Shown: in pieces, positions 22,410-34,446 of the stretch
Layout: every line of letters begins with the position of its first letter
Numbering within the stretch: the stretch's first letter is position 1
Assembly: GCA_002633005.1 (NCBI GenBank)
Contig: NMRA01000011.1
Location: forward strand, 1,861,238 to 1,925,237
DNA length: 64,000 nt
Reading direction: 5' to 3'
DNA from: Phoronis australis
Lineage: Eukaryota; Phoronida; Phoronidae
The notes under the pieces: model-generated
What the model was told of the DNA's origin: nothing
The model's input: only the letters and a program-made list of their open reading frames with translations
Database searches by the model: none
Position numbers and translations under genes: made by a program

Positions 22410-23230
22410 TGTGTAACGAACGAAAATGGCGCCGTTTCTATTCTCCGTTACAACGATGGCGTTACAACACCACGGCACTAAATATGTAAATAACTTTGTA
22501 TAGCGGCGTACAATTCAGTTAATGTTAAGGATATAGCAACGATAATTATAAACTAGAATTTAGACCATATTGTTGTTCAGATTGGTTATGACCTTGCAAT
22601 TTCCTCTTTAAGTGTTCTTTATTCACGTTCAGTGACATCAGCTACCGTGTGGCTCAGCCCATAGACATCTCAATACTATAGACCGAGCGCGCGCGCTACT
22701 GCCGCTGAAAGTCTCCTGCACTTCCCTCGAGATTGGTTGGGGTCTGCTACAGCGCACCTTTCCATCTGCATTCTTGGAATATCATTGACTGTTCCGATTT
22801 CAAGAAACAAGTCATTCTATAGGTCAGTTGTACATGTATAATAGGTCAAACTAGTTCATCAACATGGTGACTTCCAGTGAAGGAATGTCAATGGATTTAC
22901 AACTGTTTGAATCTCTCTGATTTCATCAAACTCCCGCATTTTAAAGTTAACGAGTCAAGGAATACATCACCAGTAACGTATATGAAACACTTAATGACAA
23001 TTATTTGGTATAACTGTGCTGACTACTGAAGTTTTATGAACTTTTTTGAAATATTTTGTGGAAAAAATAGCCAGTACTAGGCCCAGGGCCAGTAGTAAGC
23101 CACCCATGTCAACAATCAATTATGTTAGGCTTAGCACTGAATAGAAGGAAAGGAGTAGCTGAGTGAGTCGCGGCCACGGGAGTTTGTCTTGATCTGAAAA
23201 ATCAAGTACAGGGTAGTTCAATTTCGAACC
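22410..23230. other. no gene recognised
   Basis: GC-rich GAGCGCGCGCGC sequence near 22685 may belong to a promoter, but I see no exon to attach to it. Confidence 0.3.
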
Positions 23231-23280
23231 CAGTACCTCTTGCGTCAATACCAGGCGTCTTAACCAGTCGACCAAAGAAC
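23222..23280 (-). repeat. tRNA-Leu-like SINE head
   Basis: Minus strand: A-box region TGGTCGACTGGTTAAG and GACGCCTGG resemble the D-arm region of tRNA-Leu, and the B box GGGTTCGAAAT lies 32 bases on. Stem pairing is poor, so this is a tRNA-derived repeat. Confidence 0.5.
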
Positions 23281-23284
23281 AAAT

Positions 23285-24850
23285 GCCCGTAGGCGAGTGA
23301 TTAAGATACTCCTTTATATAACTACACCCACTGCAGATTCACCACAAAGCTCCCGTGAATACTGCGCAGGTTGAACTAGTGGATCAGAAAAGGATAGATG
23401 CTGAAATACTGCTATTCATTGCCATAATACACTGGCACACTTGTCACTAGTACATGTACTTTTTACAGTAGTTAGGAGCATAAAATACAGTCAATGGTCC
23501 TAAACACACGTTTTAACGCCTGCTATTCTGTGAAAAACACAGGTTCCTGTTATTCAGTGGAAAACACTTGTTCTCAAACTGCGGGGCCCTGTATGTGACT
23601 ATTACTATTATGTTTTGCTCAGGGTTTCCAGCAATATGTAAGTGTTTCATTCTTGTGGTAATGACCTACATAATAGAGCAGTGATTTTAGTCAACATTTC
23701 GGTCTTTTCGAACAGTTTTTCAAAATAACAAATTTGACTCTTATTGAGTGGGCCTCCTCGTGACAAGAGTTGGGCAGTGTGAAATGCTTCAGAATATTCG
23801 CACTGGCAAACACCCTCACTTTGACTCAAAATTAAAAACCATGACATCATTAATGTGTTTCTAGAAATATTACACTCCCAGGCTAAAAAACAAACAACAT
23901 GACAAGAAAGTTTTCTTACCATTAGGAACTTTATTTTGCTTAGGTACTGAAATGTGGTTTAGTTTGGGGATAGGCTTGAGTATAAGAAATGAGCAGTAAC
24001 ATAGCCGTGGGGCGAACAACAGGGCTACATGTACCCCCTCTTCGTTGTTGACCCTTCCAATGATAGAATCTCATTTCAGTTTTGTACTTGCCTAGCTCCC
24101 CTCTCCCTGTCCCCTGTTCATGCAGTGCCACCAGGTTGCCTCTCATTTCAGGCACAATCATTGGTCGCCAATAATTTCACATGTGGCAACCAGTGGTGTT
24201 TAGGGAATAGGTTATTGAGACCCTACTGCCATTCAAGTTGCACATTCACTGCCTTGTCAAAGCATAGATCATTATGAAAGTAACACCTGGTACCTCTGTT
24301 TCATCTTTTTACTCAAGATTATTTTTGTCATTTTCTATTCTACATTTGTTTGAACTCATGATAAATATCTTTTATTCTATATTTGAGTTCTTAATGATGG
24401 CACTTAATGATCCCATCGTTAGAGCTAAAAGTCCGAGTCTGCATGAGTTCGAGTTTTACTAGAAATTTTGAGTTTTTACTCAAATCTTAGCTCGAATCTA
24501 GTGATCATCTTGAATTTGCAAGAAATTCGACTGGAGGTGACAAAAACAATTTCGAGTTCAATTTGGATTGAATGCTTCACTCTAGAGGTGTATTCCCAAA
24601 ACATGATCCATTATCAGGGTTTTAAATAATACGAAAGCCTGGACTAGAATCTATTTAGCCCCAAAAGCGTTTAATTACAATATAGAGGATAAGAAAACAT
24701 CTCTACAAAACTGTGTTGAAAAAATGAACCTCTTTTAAGTTTCTTATCAACACAGTGAACCATTTTTCAAACTCCCTCTCTTTAGAACCGTCATGTAACA
24801 ATATAAGATTAGTCTCGTACTAACAATGTTGTTTTTGGCCAAAATGTAAG
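23285..24850. other. no gene recognised
   Basis: Overlapping sense and antisense frames at 23.94-24.28 kb have no visible domain. Confidence 0.35.
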
Positions 24851-24854
24851 CAAA

Positions 24855-24965
24855 AGTCTAATTACAAGCACTCACATAAAGATTGACATATCCGGCAGCC
24901 ATTGGATTTCGATGCTAGTGTCCGGTGTCAATCTTCATGTGTGTGCTCGTGATTATACTCTTGAT
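24855..24965. repeat. hairpin, about 33-base imperfect arms
   Basis: AGTCTAATTACAAGCACTCA... at 24855 pairs with ...GTGTGCTCGTGATTATACT ending near 24960, around a loop of about 40 bases. Roughly five in six positions pair. Probably a small MITE remnant. Confidence 0.5.
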
Positions 24966-25094
24966 CTCGTACTGTTCCTTGCTGAGATTATGTTGGCTTC
25001 GGTTGTTATTGCTTAAGACCTGGTGCAATAACCTGGCTTGATCAGGCAAGTCAAAGGGCACCAAACATGGCTTCGAGTCATGCAAAAACATTTA

Positions 25095-25215
25095 TTTCAG
25101 TTAAATTTTGCAAAACAAAAAATATTTCTATCACACAAGCCTATTTGTTAAACAATATATCACCTGGAAAATTTTCCACTTTTTGTCATTAGTCATTCCA
25201 ATCCCTGTATATAGT
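25095..25215 (+). repeat. dispersed repeat, copy 2 (partner at 3775-3900)
   Basis: Diverged direct copy; see partner for shared words. Confidence 0.4.
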
Positions 25216-25219
25216 GAAG

Positions 25220-26920
25220 TTGTTCAGATCAAAATTTATTCTTTTTCACAGAAAACGGATTCACAGCAGCTTTAAGGAATTTAATTCGAAGGGAATCTGG
25301 AAGCCAGACATCCTCTGAGAAGCACATTCTGAAATCAACAATTGTTTTTGTACTTTCCAAGATTTTCAACCCACATTGTTAGGGATAGGGTTCATTTCAC
25401 CCTCCTTGGGTTTTCAGAGTACCCTCCAAAAACCATTCCAAGGGGGTACTCCCACAGGTTTATGTAGGACTTGACACTCAGCTGGGTGATTTTTCTCATA
25501 CAATTTCTCTTCAAAATGGTGCTTGAAAAAATCCCAACCAAAGCAAACTTTTTCCCATGAATACAACAGGTTTCACTTTGGGAGCTAAAAATACTGCAAA
25601 TGGTACCTTTTTCCTACTGCAGAAGTGGTTTTATATATCTGTATTTTTGAAATTCTGGTAACCAGACACTCATTTTTGACAACAGGAATCAGAGCCGACT
25701 TTTTCAAGCTTAATGGGTGAAAAAGACAGCTGTCCAAGAATTACTAGAGAGGATTAAGATGGTAACAACAACCCCTAAAAAGATTGTGCATTTGGAACAT
25801 TAGGCGATATTTTCATTGAACTCCAAACTTCCGACCACAAACCTTTGTTAGTTCGAATCCCAACCAATGTTTTTTAGTCATTGTCTAAATGGGTGGAGAT
25901 TCTTCTAGTACTAGATTATACATAAAACTAAACTTAGGGCCCATTTGGGACACCTTTCAGGTATTTTCGTAGCTACAAGTTTACCCTCGTAACATCTAGA
26001 GGGCCTCGGATATTTTTTATTCTTCGAAACACTTCGGATATTTTCGTAGCCTCAAATATCCTATCGGAGATGAACGTTATCCAATATATGGCAAGTCACG
26101 TGATTTTCAATCTTGAGAATAGTGGGCTAAGTGAAGGCCGCACACGCGCAGATAGCGTTCACCTATTGAGTTTACGAAAACACCCGAGGTTTTCTGGATG
26201 CCCTTGGAAGTAAATGTTTTCAGTGCATGCTCAAACTTTAGTCATTATGGTCAATCATTCTCCATTAAGTTTGAAAGTCACGCAGGTTAAATTCACCTCC
26301 AAGGAGAAATTTGAGGCTCCGAATAGACCCAAGGTTATCTGAATGGCTTAGGACCCTCAAGTTGTGCGGGGGCCCACCTCAAAGAGGGAAAATGGGAAGA
26401 AAAAATTATGGCCATGAGAGGAGGGTGTAGCACGAGATTTATGGCTACCTGGAAGGTTGAAAATTGTGGTGTTCTAGGGAGTGAATGCTGTGTAGGCTGC
26501 TGGGTGGTGGACATTGGGCGACAGCGGTGTGTACTGTAACACTGTACAGGGACGGATGGGGGGCAGGGTGGCCATGGCCCGCCTAAAATTCTCCCAGATT
26601 CCATTTGGAAGTTGGGCGTGTGAATGTCTGACGGGTTTATTTTCATAATAAGGAATCGATAATTACATGAATTTCAGCTCAGTTTGTTGATCACAATATT
26701 AACAACTAGCTCACCAGAGAGTTCAGCGACCTCGGTTTACCAGATGTAAGCATGCGCACGCCAGCTTCCTGGTTAAATTGCCAGCTGAACGCCAATGAAA
26801 ACCATCGTTCTAGTGCGCTGTACCTGGGTCTTCACAAGCTATCCGTGACTTCAGCGTGTGAGGCCCGGGAACCAGGTTACTGCACCTGAAAACTTGACGC
26901 CATGTCGGAGAGTGTTTCTA
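25220..26920. other. no gene recognised
   Basis: A 25.97-26.09 kb stretch repeats GGATATTTT and TTTTCGTAGC twice, hinting at another small element. The minus-strand frame 26335-26646 is proline-rich but shows no domain. Confidence 0.3.
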
Positions 26921-26925
26921 GATAC

Positions 26926-27215
26926 GTGACACGGTTAATTGCCGTGTAAACAAACGGGGCAAATCGCCCTTTTAAAAGCGCGATATCTAACACAGAGGCA
27001 GAAAAGTGTGATTTTTTCAGAAACATAAAAACATGCGATGCAGCACTTACACGCGTTTTTAAGAGTCAATCAGTTGATAGGGAAAATATCAAACTAACAA
27101 AATATCGCAACCTGTGGCAGATTCTCGACTGGCTTGTGCGGCTGCACGCTTGTCAATCCACTACGAGCGATTTATTTTTTCGTTTTTTTTCAAGAGAAAC
27201 CAGTAAGATCGCTCA
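26926..27215 (+). repeat. duplicated block A, copy 1
   Basis: Aligns in the same orientation with 54919-55345: GTGTAAACAAACGGGG, CGCGTTTTTAAGAGT / TGCGTTTTTAGGAGT, TGTCAATCCACTACGAGCGA, CAAGAGAAACCAGTA. It lacks the 89-bp insertion present in the other copy and so shows the empty site. Confidence 0.7.
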
Positions 27216-28580
27216 AATTTAGCGGAGTTGCAACGCCGCCATATTGGAAATGGGTCAGAATGTTGCATTGTGGTTAAGCCGGTAAACAAGTACGTCGGCA
27301 AGCGTGGCGGGAGCGAACCGGCCACAGGGAGGTTATACGTGTTGTGTGCCTGGCATGCTATAATACCAGTTAGCGAGATAAAAAATTTAGTTACTACCTG
27401 TTTCCCAAGGATCAAGAACTGCGTTTAACATGGGTCAGAGACATCGGTAGAGCTGGTAGCAAAGGCTGACTTCGTGAATTTTTTCCGACTTCGTAGCATA
27501 ACGTATGCAGCGCTCATTTTGAGGGCAGCAAGATAACGTATCTTGGAAACTGCCCAACAATATCTCCCTTCAATGAAACAGTAACAAATACTCCACGGCG
27601 GTTGAAAAAAAATATTACTTTTCGCTTGACCAGAACAAAGCCAACATGAGCAATTTTGAGGATAATGCCTCTGCATAATCACCTGTTCTGGGTCAACTCA
27701 CTTAACGTACGCACACTATATGCATTGACGCGCAAAGATAAAGAGTGCAGAATATTATTATTTACTTTCTACAAAATTGTGGTGCATTGCTATCAAAATT
27801 CGTTGTTAAATTACGATCATTTTTCATAAAATTGTGTTGAAGTCCCAGGGGGAAATCTTGCCGACAAATGCGTGGCTGCCGGTCTCGCAATCGTCGATAG
27901 GACTTGAATTCTTGAATAAGAATACAGCTTCGACTCATCAAATTACCTGAAATGCTCCTCAAGTTTTCCGAATAGCGACTCTAAGATTTTTAAGTTCTTG
28001 TGGAGTCTGGATTAACTGCAGATTAAGTCCAAATCTGCGCTAGATTGTAGCCCGCAATACGAGAAAAATCTCTGGAGGAACACACATGTTGTTGTCACGT
28101 GACGTTTGTTTGGAAGTTTGTAAGCGTGCGTGTGCTTGTCATAAGAGTTCATTTGCCAGAGTAAATGCGATGTAATGATCTAGGTGTGCATTGTATCCAA
28201 AGAAATTAACTCAAGCAGTCAAGCAGAGCGTGTTTTAAAATTTAGCTTAGCACTTGCTGGCCTCAACTGCTAAAAAACTTTCGAGAATTTTTTCGGTAAG
28301 ACCGATATGTCACTCATTGAGTCGCCGGGTGAGTGGATGCGTGACCGTAGTGTAACAGCTATTTTCCGGAAGATTTGGGGTGTAATGGTGCGAATGTGTT
28401 CACTATCAGTGGATCATCTTGACATTAAACATCAATTATAATTAGTTAAATAATTTCTCTTAAAAATAATGCAAAAGTTTTTTACGGTATTAGAAACTTT
28501 CGGAAATTAGTGCCAATATTTATTTGCTGATGCTATGTTACCCGTTTCATGAATAGATAGTTCCCGACTAATGACAGCCG
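27216..28580. other. no gene recognised; weak SINE-like signal near 27.27 kb
   Basis: A GTGGTTAAGCCGGTA word resembles an A box but no matching B box is found. Other frames are unsupported. Confidence 0.3.
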
Positions 28581-28587
28581 GTACATT

Positions 28588-28824
28588 ATGCAGCGCGCGC
28601 TTCTTGGCCGCGTGCTAACACTGGTCGATTTTTTTATTAGTCTTCGATTCACGGTTTTCAAATGTACAAAGAAGTTTGGATTCCTGTTGAGGCCGGAGAA
28701 GATCTGTACCGAGAAGAAACAATGCAATCCCGCTGACAAGTACGCTGCGTCTGTTTTCAAAGTCCAGACCCGCGTTGTGGGGCACATCCCTCGCAAGAGC
28801 AGCAAAGCTTCTGCGTTCTTTTTG
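28588..28824 (+). CDS. HIRAN-like domain exon
   Basis: The frame reads KFGFLLRPEKICTEKKQCNP, ADKYAASVFKVQTRVVGHIP, RKSSKASAFFLNRG. The order (charged strand, N-P-x-D-x-Y/A, V-V-G-H-I-P-R, F-L-x-R-G) is that of HIRAN-like domains found in many multi-copy invertebrate proteins; HIRAN domains bind DNA ends in some repair enzymes. A strong donor, GGA|GTAAGT, ends the exon at about 28832 in phase 0. Whether the ATG at 28588 is the true start is unclear. A phase-compatible continuation (GGHVSCTVTG) exists only at 62.6 kb, so the partner exon of this copy may be missing or very distant. Confidence 0.45.
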
Positions 28825-29235
28825 AATCGCGGAGTAAGTTTGAAGTGTATACGGACATAACGGTGAGGCTCGTGGTCTACAAATTCAGGACTGTCGGATC
28901 TTTCAATTGATAAATTGGAGACGTTAGAACTGTAGGTAAGGGCATTTTTCGCATGTAGTTCATGGGCTGGGCGCTTACTTTAGCTAAGTCTGAAACCGCA
29001 TTGGGGTACTTGTTGGGGCATGGGCGCTTATTAGGGCGAATAGCGGCAGAATTACATACAGCAGCGTAGGTTAATCCTCACAAATCACACGTCGTGCAAA
29101 CCAATCGGCCATTCCATATACCCTTATCAATCCCAATAGCCTTTGCGCACCCTAATTTCCAGACATGCGCAATCGTTAAATCGATTCGGTTGCAACTCCG
29201 CTATTCGTGTCGATCGATGCAAATACAGTATATAC

Positions 29236-31340
29236 TGGAGTATACAGGGACGTTCCGCTCACTCGGGTGGTTTGTAGTTTCGCAGTGCCCCAATACGCCT
29301 TTTCAGAATTGAAAAATGACCCCGGGTAACTTTTTGATATTAAAGTATGACCCGGCGGTCTAAATTTACTGTGAACTACTGTGAAAAATGACCTCATTAG
29401 GTCAAACTGACAGGTTTTTAAGGTTCATTAGGGTGTTATCCCGTTTAAGGGGTTGTGAGCGTGTGATAACATCTAGCTCCTTTGTTAATTGCCGAGTTGA
29501 GTATTTTGTCTGGTATGACAACATGCAGGTCAATTATCCACCAGCTTATTACCGATCACATGTGAACACAGTTATACCCAGTGTCGGCGTTGACGTTCGG
29601 ACAGAATAGATTGTTTTAACTTCGGTTGTAGTTGGGCGATTTTAGAGATTCAAAAACTATAAGCATGATCAGTATTTGATGAGGAATTCTCAAATATTTG
29701 TTTCATGTTCAAACATTTTATAACTTAACTTATTTTTAACAGCCCAGCCCAGTCAGGCTAGATACGATCTTATCGAGCAAAAGAGAGGTGACCCTCCAAT
29801 CGTACATGTATATGCCAGAATGGACTTAATCAGTCGTCGGTGTAAGATATTGGCCACAGCGGTCATCCGTTCACATCTTTTTGCTGTGCTATACAACTGA
29901 ACTAGTTGGACTCAACGGAAGAACGCCGTAATGTAAAAGCAAATAACACAGACTTCCCTTCCTGAGCATCGCTCGGGATTGCCAACGGACAAATACTCTT
30001 CTCTCACGCACGGTATTCCTCTCTCACGGATCTGAAGTCCCCCCGATCAAGAACCAAGCACTTTTCGGCGTGTTGTAGTACATGTACATGTATACCCACA
30101 CTGTGTAATTTTTTGCTTGCAAAGAGATCAGCCTCACTCCCACACATTATTTCGACACTGTTCATTTCCCTCGGCGGCCTTAATCTGCCGGTCCCTCAGC
30201 CGAGAGATTTAAAATCATATCCTGGCATAAGTAGTGCAAAAATGGCCAGATGCCGATTTGCGCAACTGAACGAAGGACTGTTCGAGAAAAAGTGATCGTT
30301 TTCGCTTCAGCCCACACATCATATTCCTGGTCTGCACGACGTTCAGTACTTCCTCTAACTAATTGGGGCATATATTGAAAAAGCAAGGCTTGTAGATTTC
30401 CCTTGCCGCGCGTCACTCAACACCCTCAGACATGAACATCCGCGTATCGAACAATGTTGAAATATCGCCTATCGATTGCGGGTGTCGTGTCAACTTATCC
30501 CAACATCCTGTTGCGTGAGATCTGTGAGTAATGACAGGACAGGTCTTCACGGTCGTGAGGTCATTTTTTCAAGGATTGTAAATTCTTCGCATTGAATTTA
30601 GACCCTGTGAAAAAACTAACCGGGGTCATTAATGTTACACCGGCTCGATTGGGTACATTTCCATTCGGTTTCGAGTTGGAAATTCTGTGCTTTGGATATA
30701 GATCGGGTGCGCAATTCAGTCGTACAGGTTTGATATTTTGGTAACTGTGCACTTCACTTTTTTGAGCAAATTTAGAGTCACAAAACAAAGAGCTCGTAAG
30801 CAAGCAGTGCAAATACAGAATTTCAAACGTTTTCTTCGACATAAGTGCTTATTTTGGATTTGCTAGTTATGATACAGCATAAAATACCCGATTTTGGAGT
30901 ACATGTTATGAAATGAGTTCCTAAAGCAGTAAATATTTCAATAGAGAATACATTATTCATTCACATGCAATGATTTGGATGGCTGGTGGGTAAGTTCGGG
31001 CATGCCAACGTTGTTTTTCAGTCAGACAAGTAAAAACACACATATGATTGTTATTAATGCCAAGTATTTACTTGAGTACATTTAACAAACAATGTCATCA
31101 TTGGATAACAGCATATGCTGGTCAATAATTATTTTTTAATTGATCTTATATGGTCTCAACCACCAATGCTGATGTGGAAACAACGCATGGTCTATCAACT
31201 TAAACTATGGTGGCAGAAACCAAAAAACAACCTAGTGGCAGCACCACTAAACTCCATGTCCGAACCAAAGAACCCATGACTCAATTGCAGGACCAAGAAT
31301 TTCAACTCTTTGGCTGCAGGCATAACACTGCAAGCCCCGG
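29236..31340 (+). repeat. duplicated blocks B and C, copy 1, split by a 1.3 kb insertion
   Basis: 29236-29290 and 30640-30870 match 55380-55600 (GTATACAGGG, CCGCTCAC, TCGGTTTCGAGT, GAAATTCTGT, GCAGTGCAAAT). 30960-31330 matches 55690-56000 (GGCATGC, GTTGTTTTTC, TCAATAATTATTTTT, CTAGTGGCAGCACCA). Order and orientation are kept, so the pair comes from one larger ancestral unit. The break between 29290 and 30640 is explained by the inverted-end insertion described separately. Confidence 0.65.
29312..30632. mobile_element. 1.3 kb insertion with about 110-bp inverted ends
   Basis: The left end (29312-29420) and the reverse complement of the right end (30632-30525) share AATGACCCCGG, GGTCTAAATT, AAAAATGACCTCA and GACAGG/GACCTGTC in the same order. 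The segment lies exactly where block B of the duplicated unit is interrupted. That is direct evidence of insertion after the duplication. No transposase is seen inside. Confidence 0.65.
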
Positions 31341-31907
31341 ATTTCTTGGGCTCTCAGTGTTTTCCGACATTTTTTTCCTGTGTAACACTTTCCAATATGG
31401 TGTCATATTGACAACGCGAGCTCCATGTATCTGAGTGGCGCGCGCCCGGTCTATTTGATGTCCATGAGCTGGGTAGAGTTCAGTAACGATATGACCTTCT
31501 TCAGGACCTCGCTAACATTTAGCCAAAGGCACTTGGTCTGATTTAAAATAAACAGCAATCTCACGTAATCTAGCGAAGTCTTGCTTTTTAGCGATGTCTT
31601 AGCGTTAAGTACTGATCCCTGAGGCCTTACCACAGTTCGTCGGATAGTGAATTTCCGGCAATATTGGCGCGGCAATTTCGAAATTGAGCTTTATTGCAGT
31701 TCACAGCCAAACATCCCGGCCCTATACTTCAAAACATACACAAAGGGAACGAAAAGAAAAAAATGTACGCTCCCGAGCGCTAGTGGGGTACGTACTCCAG
31801 CAGTGTCACGATCTTGCGCAGACGTGAACAAACTCAGACGTTCCCATAGAATTCAACTTGACGCCGGGCCGGGAAACCGTGAAACTTTGTGGATAAGTCC
31901 ACAGTTG

Positions 31908-31950
31908 ATGAGAATCCTGTCGACTGTTTTTATTTCATTTGTCATACTTG
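31908..31950 (+). CDS. TMEM272-like: TMEM272-like gene, candidate exon 1
   Basis: ATG at 31908 opens MRILSTVFISFVIL, a hydrophobic stretch that supplies the first membrane span usual in this family. It ends in phase 1 and joins exon 2 to give VILG|SRYLYEC, matching the family pattern V-I-G-x-x-Y-L-x-x-C. The donor GTCACC is weak, so another first exon is possible. A fairly CpG-rich stretch with no repeats lies upstream. Confidence 0.4.
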
Positions 31951-32725
31951 GTCACCAAGGATGCGAATGATTTACAGTTAAACTTTCTCCACAGGAACCA
32001 AGGGAAGGTAAATTGTGAAACGGTTTGAAATTTGGACCATACTTTAGGCAACGGAAGCTAAGATTGGGCAGGTGATTTTCTAAAAATTAGTAATAAAAAT
32101 GTTCATTCAGCTTTTTAGGAAGTGAAATTATGAAAGGGGTCGCGTTTGCGGAAGTGGAAGACAAACGATTTTCTTTGAATTTGTGGCGTGGTTTTGAAAG
32201 TGAGTAACACTTTCTGGAGTCGAAAAGTAAATTTGGAAATGCCAGAGAAATTTTTACGAATGGTTGAGACTAATTTGAATTAAAAGGCGTATCCTCTTGC
32301 GATTTCGCAGAATCGTCCTATTATACGAGTTGGGCATCACGAAGACTGTGAACCGTGATTCCGGTTTGTCTTTACATTATGTATTTTGCTTTCATTTTCA
32401 TTTTAATTAATGACAGTCTACTTTAAGTGAACAGACCTTCGAAAAAATCAGAGATTCTGTATGCGTTACAGTATCAATAATGAATGAAGCGGTTATGCAA
32501 CTTGCTTATCTCAAAGGATTAGCGTGGCTCGTGACAGTGTGCTTATACCTGTCAATCACGGTTAGGTTATCAAGTGAATATGGAGTGCCTCAGAAAAAAA
32601 GCTTAAAACAAGAACTTGTGACAAATCAAACAAAATGGTTGTTCAGTCATCATTTTAATCAAAGATAAAAGCAAATACACTGAAAAAAACAAATATGTAA
32701 AGTTGGCGAAGGCTAACTTTAGACC

Positions 32726-34136
32726 TTAAAGGAGATGGCAACCTTTTTCCAAGTCATTCTATTAAAAATACGGTTTGCTAATATCCCAGAGGTTTTTCAG
32801 TTAATAACGGCTTCCTGTAATTTTATTAATTAGTCGTGCCTTACTCCGGAAGTGACGTTTAGGGGTTTAAAAAGTTCTGTTGTTTTCATTTTGTCTGACT
32901 GCGAGGTGTCGAGTCCGTGATAAGTTTAGTCGTCGTTTGCGTCTGTTTATGAGTCAGTCAACACGCGCACGGTGGTTGCATACCGGTATGTACTCATTCT
33001 AGTCTCACGCGCACTTTGGGTATGCCATTACATCGCTTTCCAAAGATGACACATTCCGCCGTACTAGGCTCGTTCATGTGAAGAGCACAACGTTACTCGT
33101 CCAAGCAACGTACAAAGCACTGGAGAATTACCGAGTGTGTGGCAACCATTTTCTGTTGTCGAATTACGAAAGAGATATGTACACATAATTGATGAAGGCT
33201 CCTGCAAAACAACGCTGTTGATTCCCGTCACCACCACCGAAGTGTGCATTTTTGAAGCTAGCTGTGGCCTCTACAGTGACTGAAGCCCCTTCATCTATTG
33301 TCACCCGTACCTCCGAACGTACCCCCAGAGAGTGCAATTCCGGGAACTAGCAGTAATTTGCCTTGTGCTGGTGTTGTCTCCACCCCATAGCCTGTAAGCA
33401 GCCCAGCAGAGATGTCGAGTAGTAAATACAGACCCAGTTCTACACCCAATGAGGAGAACAGTTCGTCGTCCAGTGAACAGACCGGTGAGCCAAACTTTGC
33501 TAAGTTTATTAAGCACTTGACTAAGGTATTGGAGCTATTTAGAAGGTGCCAGGTGTGTGGCGAGGGAGTCATACGGCGGGATGTAAGCGGTTTGGGTGCT
33601 CAAGTCACCATCCAGATGAAACAGCATAGACATTCCATTGAGGTCGGCATAACAGTGAACACCCTTCATTTGGACCAAGACGTCCTACCACGTCTGTCCT
33701 CAGTCTTCGCTTCATACCTCTCAACAGCTGTGCGTATTCGGCCATACTAAAGTCGGGCTCAAACTTATACATTTATCTACCCACTGAGTGTTCGTGAAAA
33801 AACCCTCGTCACTACGTCATTGTGTCTGTCATATGGGTTGCGAACTCCAGCCCTATATCCAACGTAATTGAGTTCTCTAGCAAACTAGCTTGTCGTGGAA
33901 TACTCGTCGGTGGGAAATGTGACGGCAAAGTCAGGAGACCAGGACGAAAACAGCTGTATAACGCATCCTAACGGTGAACTGAAACGCAGAAAAATGGCGG
34001 GAAATTTTTAACACCCTAAACGTCACTTTCGGTGTAGGGAAGGATAAATTAATAAAATTACGGGAAGCTGTAATTAAATGAAACATGTGTCTGGGTAATC
34101 AACAAACCGAATTTTTACTATAAATGACACAGTTAA
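32726..34136 (+). mobile_element. THAP-bearing DNA transposon, copy 2, with inverted ends (Kolobok-like)
   Basis: The left end (about 32757-32875) and the right end (about 34008-34130) are reverse complements over roughly 120 bases. Landmarks are CCGGAAGTGACGTTTAGGG against CCTAAACGTCACTTTCGG, and ATTAATTAGTC / TAATTTTATTAAT against AATTAATAAAATTA. TTAA occurs at 32726-32729 next to AGGAGATGG and again at 34133-34136. The extreme right end seems to lack about 25 bases present on the left. TTAA plus THAP suggests the Kolobok superfamily. The element interrupts the first intron of the TMEM272-like gene. Confidence 0.6.
32975..33750 (+). pseudogene. THAP-domain transposase-like protein, broken, copy 2
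   Basis: Homologous to the minus-strand copy at 7272-6463. Recognisable parts are the FPKD region near 33040, YRVCGNHFLLSNYERDMYT (THAP Cys-x-x-His intact), the Ser-rich YRPSSTPNEENSSSSSEQTG (33420-33485), GEPNFAKFI and RRCQVCGEGVIRRDVSGLGA (about 33540-33600). The frame breaks in the THAP part and, after TIQMK at about 33620, the sequence no longer follows the other copy, consistent with an internal deletion. The catalytic part of a transposase is not present. Confidence 0.6.
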
Positions 34137-34218
34137 CACAGGTGGGCATAACTCAAGAACACGATAACACCAGCAACTTTGTCAATGAAAACAATAATAG
34201 GTATTTTTTATTCCATAG

Positions 34219-34446
34219 GCTCAAGATACTTGTACGAATGTTTCATCAACGATGGTATTCCAATTTACCTGATTGTTAGTGGAGTGTTGGCGTTCATTTG
34301 CTGTTTGTGTTGGACCATCAAGAAAATGAATGACGATGGAAGTTTGCGCATGAATTGGTATTTTGATAACCAGGAAGCAATTGAAAATTTGGAAATGTAC
34401 CTGGCAATAGCCGTGACTCTGCTGCTGACTGTCTGGGCAATTGTCG
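34219..34446 (+). CDS. TMEM272-like: TMEM272-like gene, exon 2
   Basis: The exon follows TTTATTCCATAG and ends at ATTGTCG|GTAAAT. It encodes SRYLYECFINDGIPIYLIVS, a span ending near CCLCWTI, a hydrophilic loop with two Asp (MNDDGS), and a third span LEMYLAIAVTLLLTVWAIVG. The G-I-P-I-Y-L-I-V-x-G signature directly after a Cys-containing segment is typical of transmembrane protein 272-like four-pass proteins, whose function is not established. Both borders are phase 1, fitting exon 3 and candidate exon 1. Confidence 0.75.

Noticed and set aside
27250-27340. tRNA-derived SINE on the plus strand
   Set aside because: Only a weak A-box-like word; no acceptable B box.
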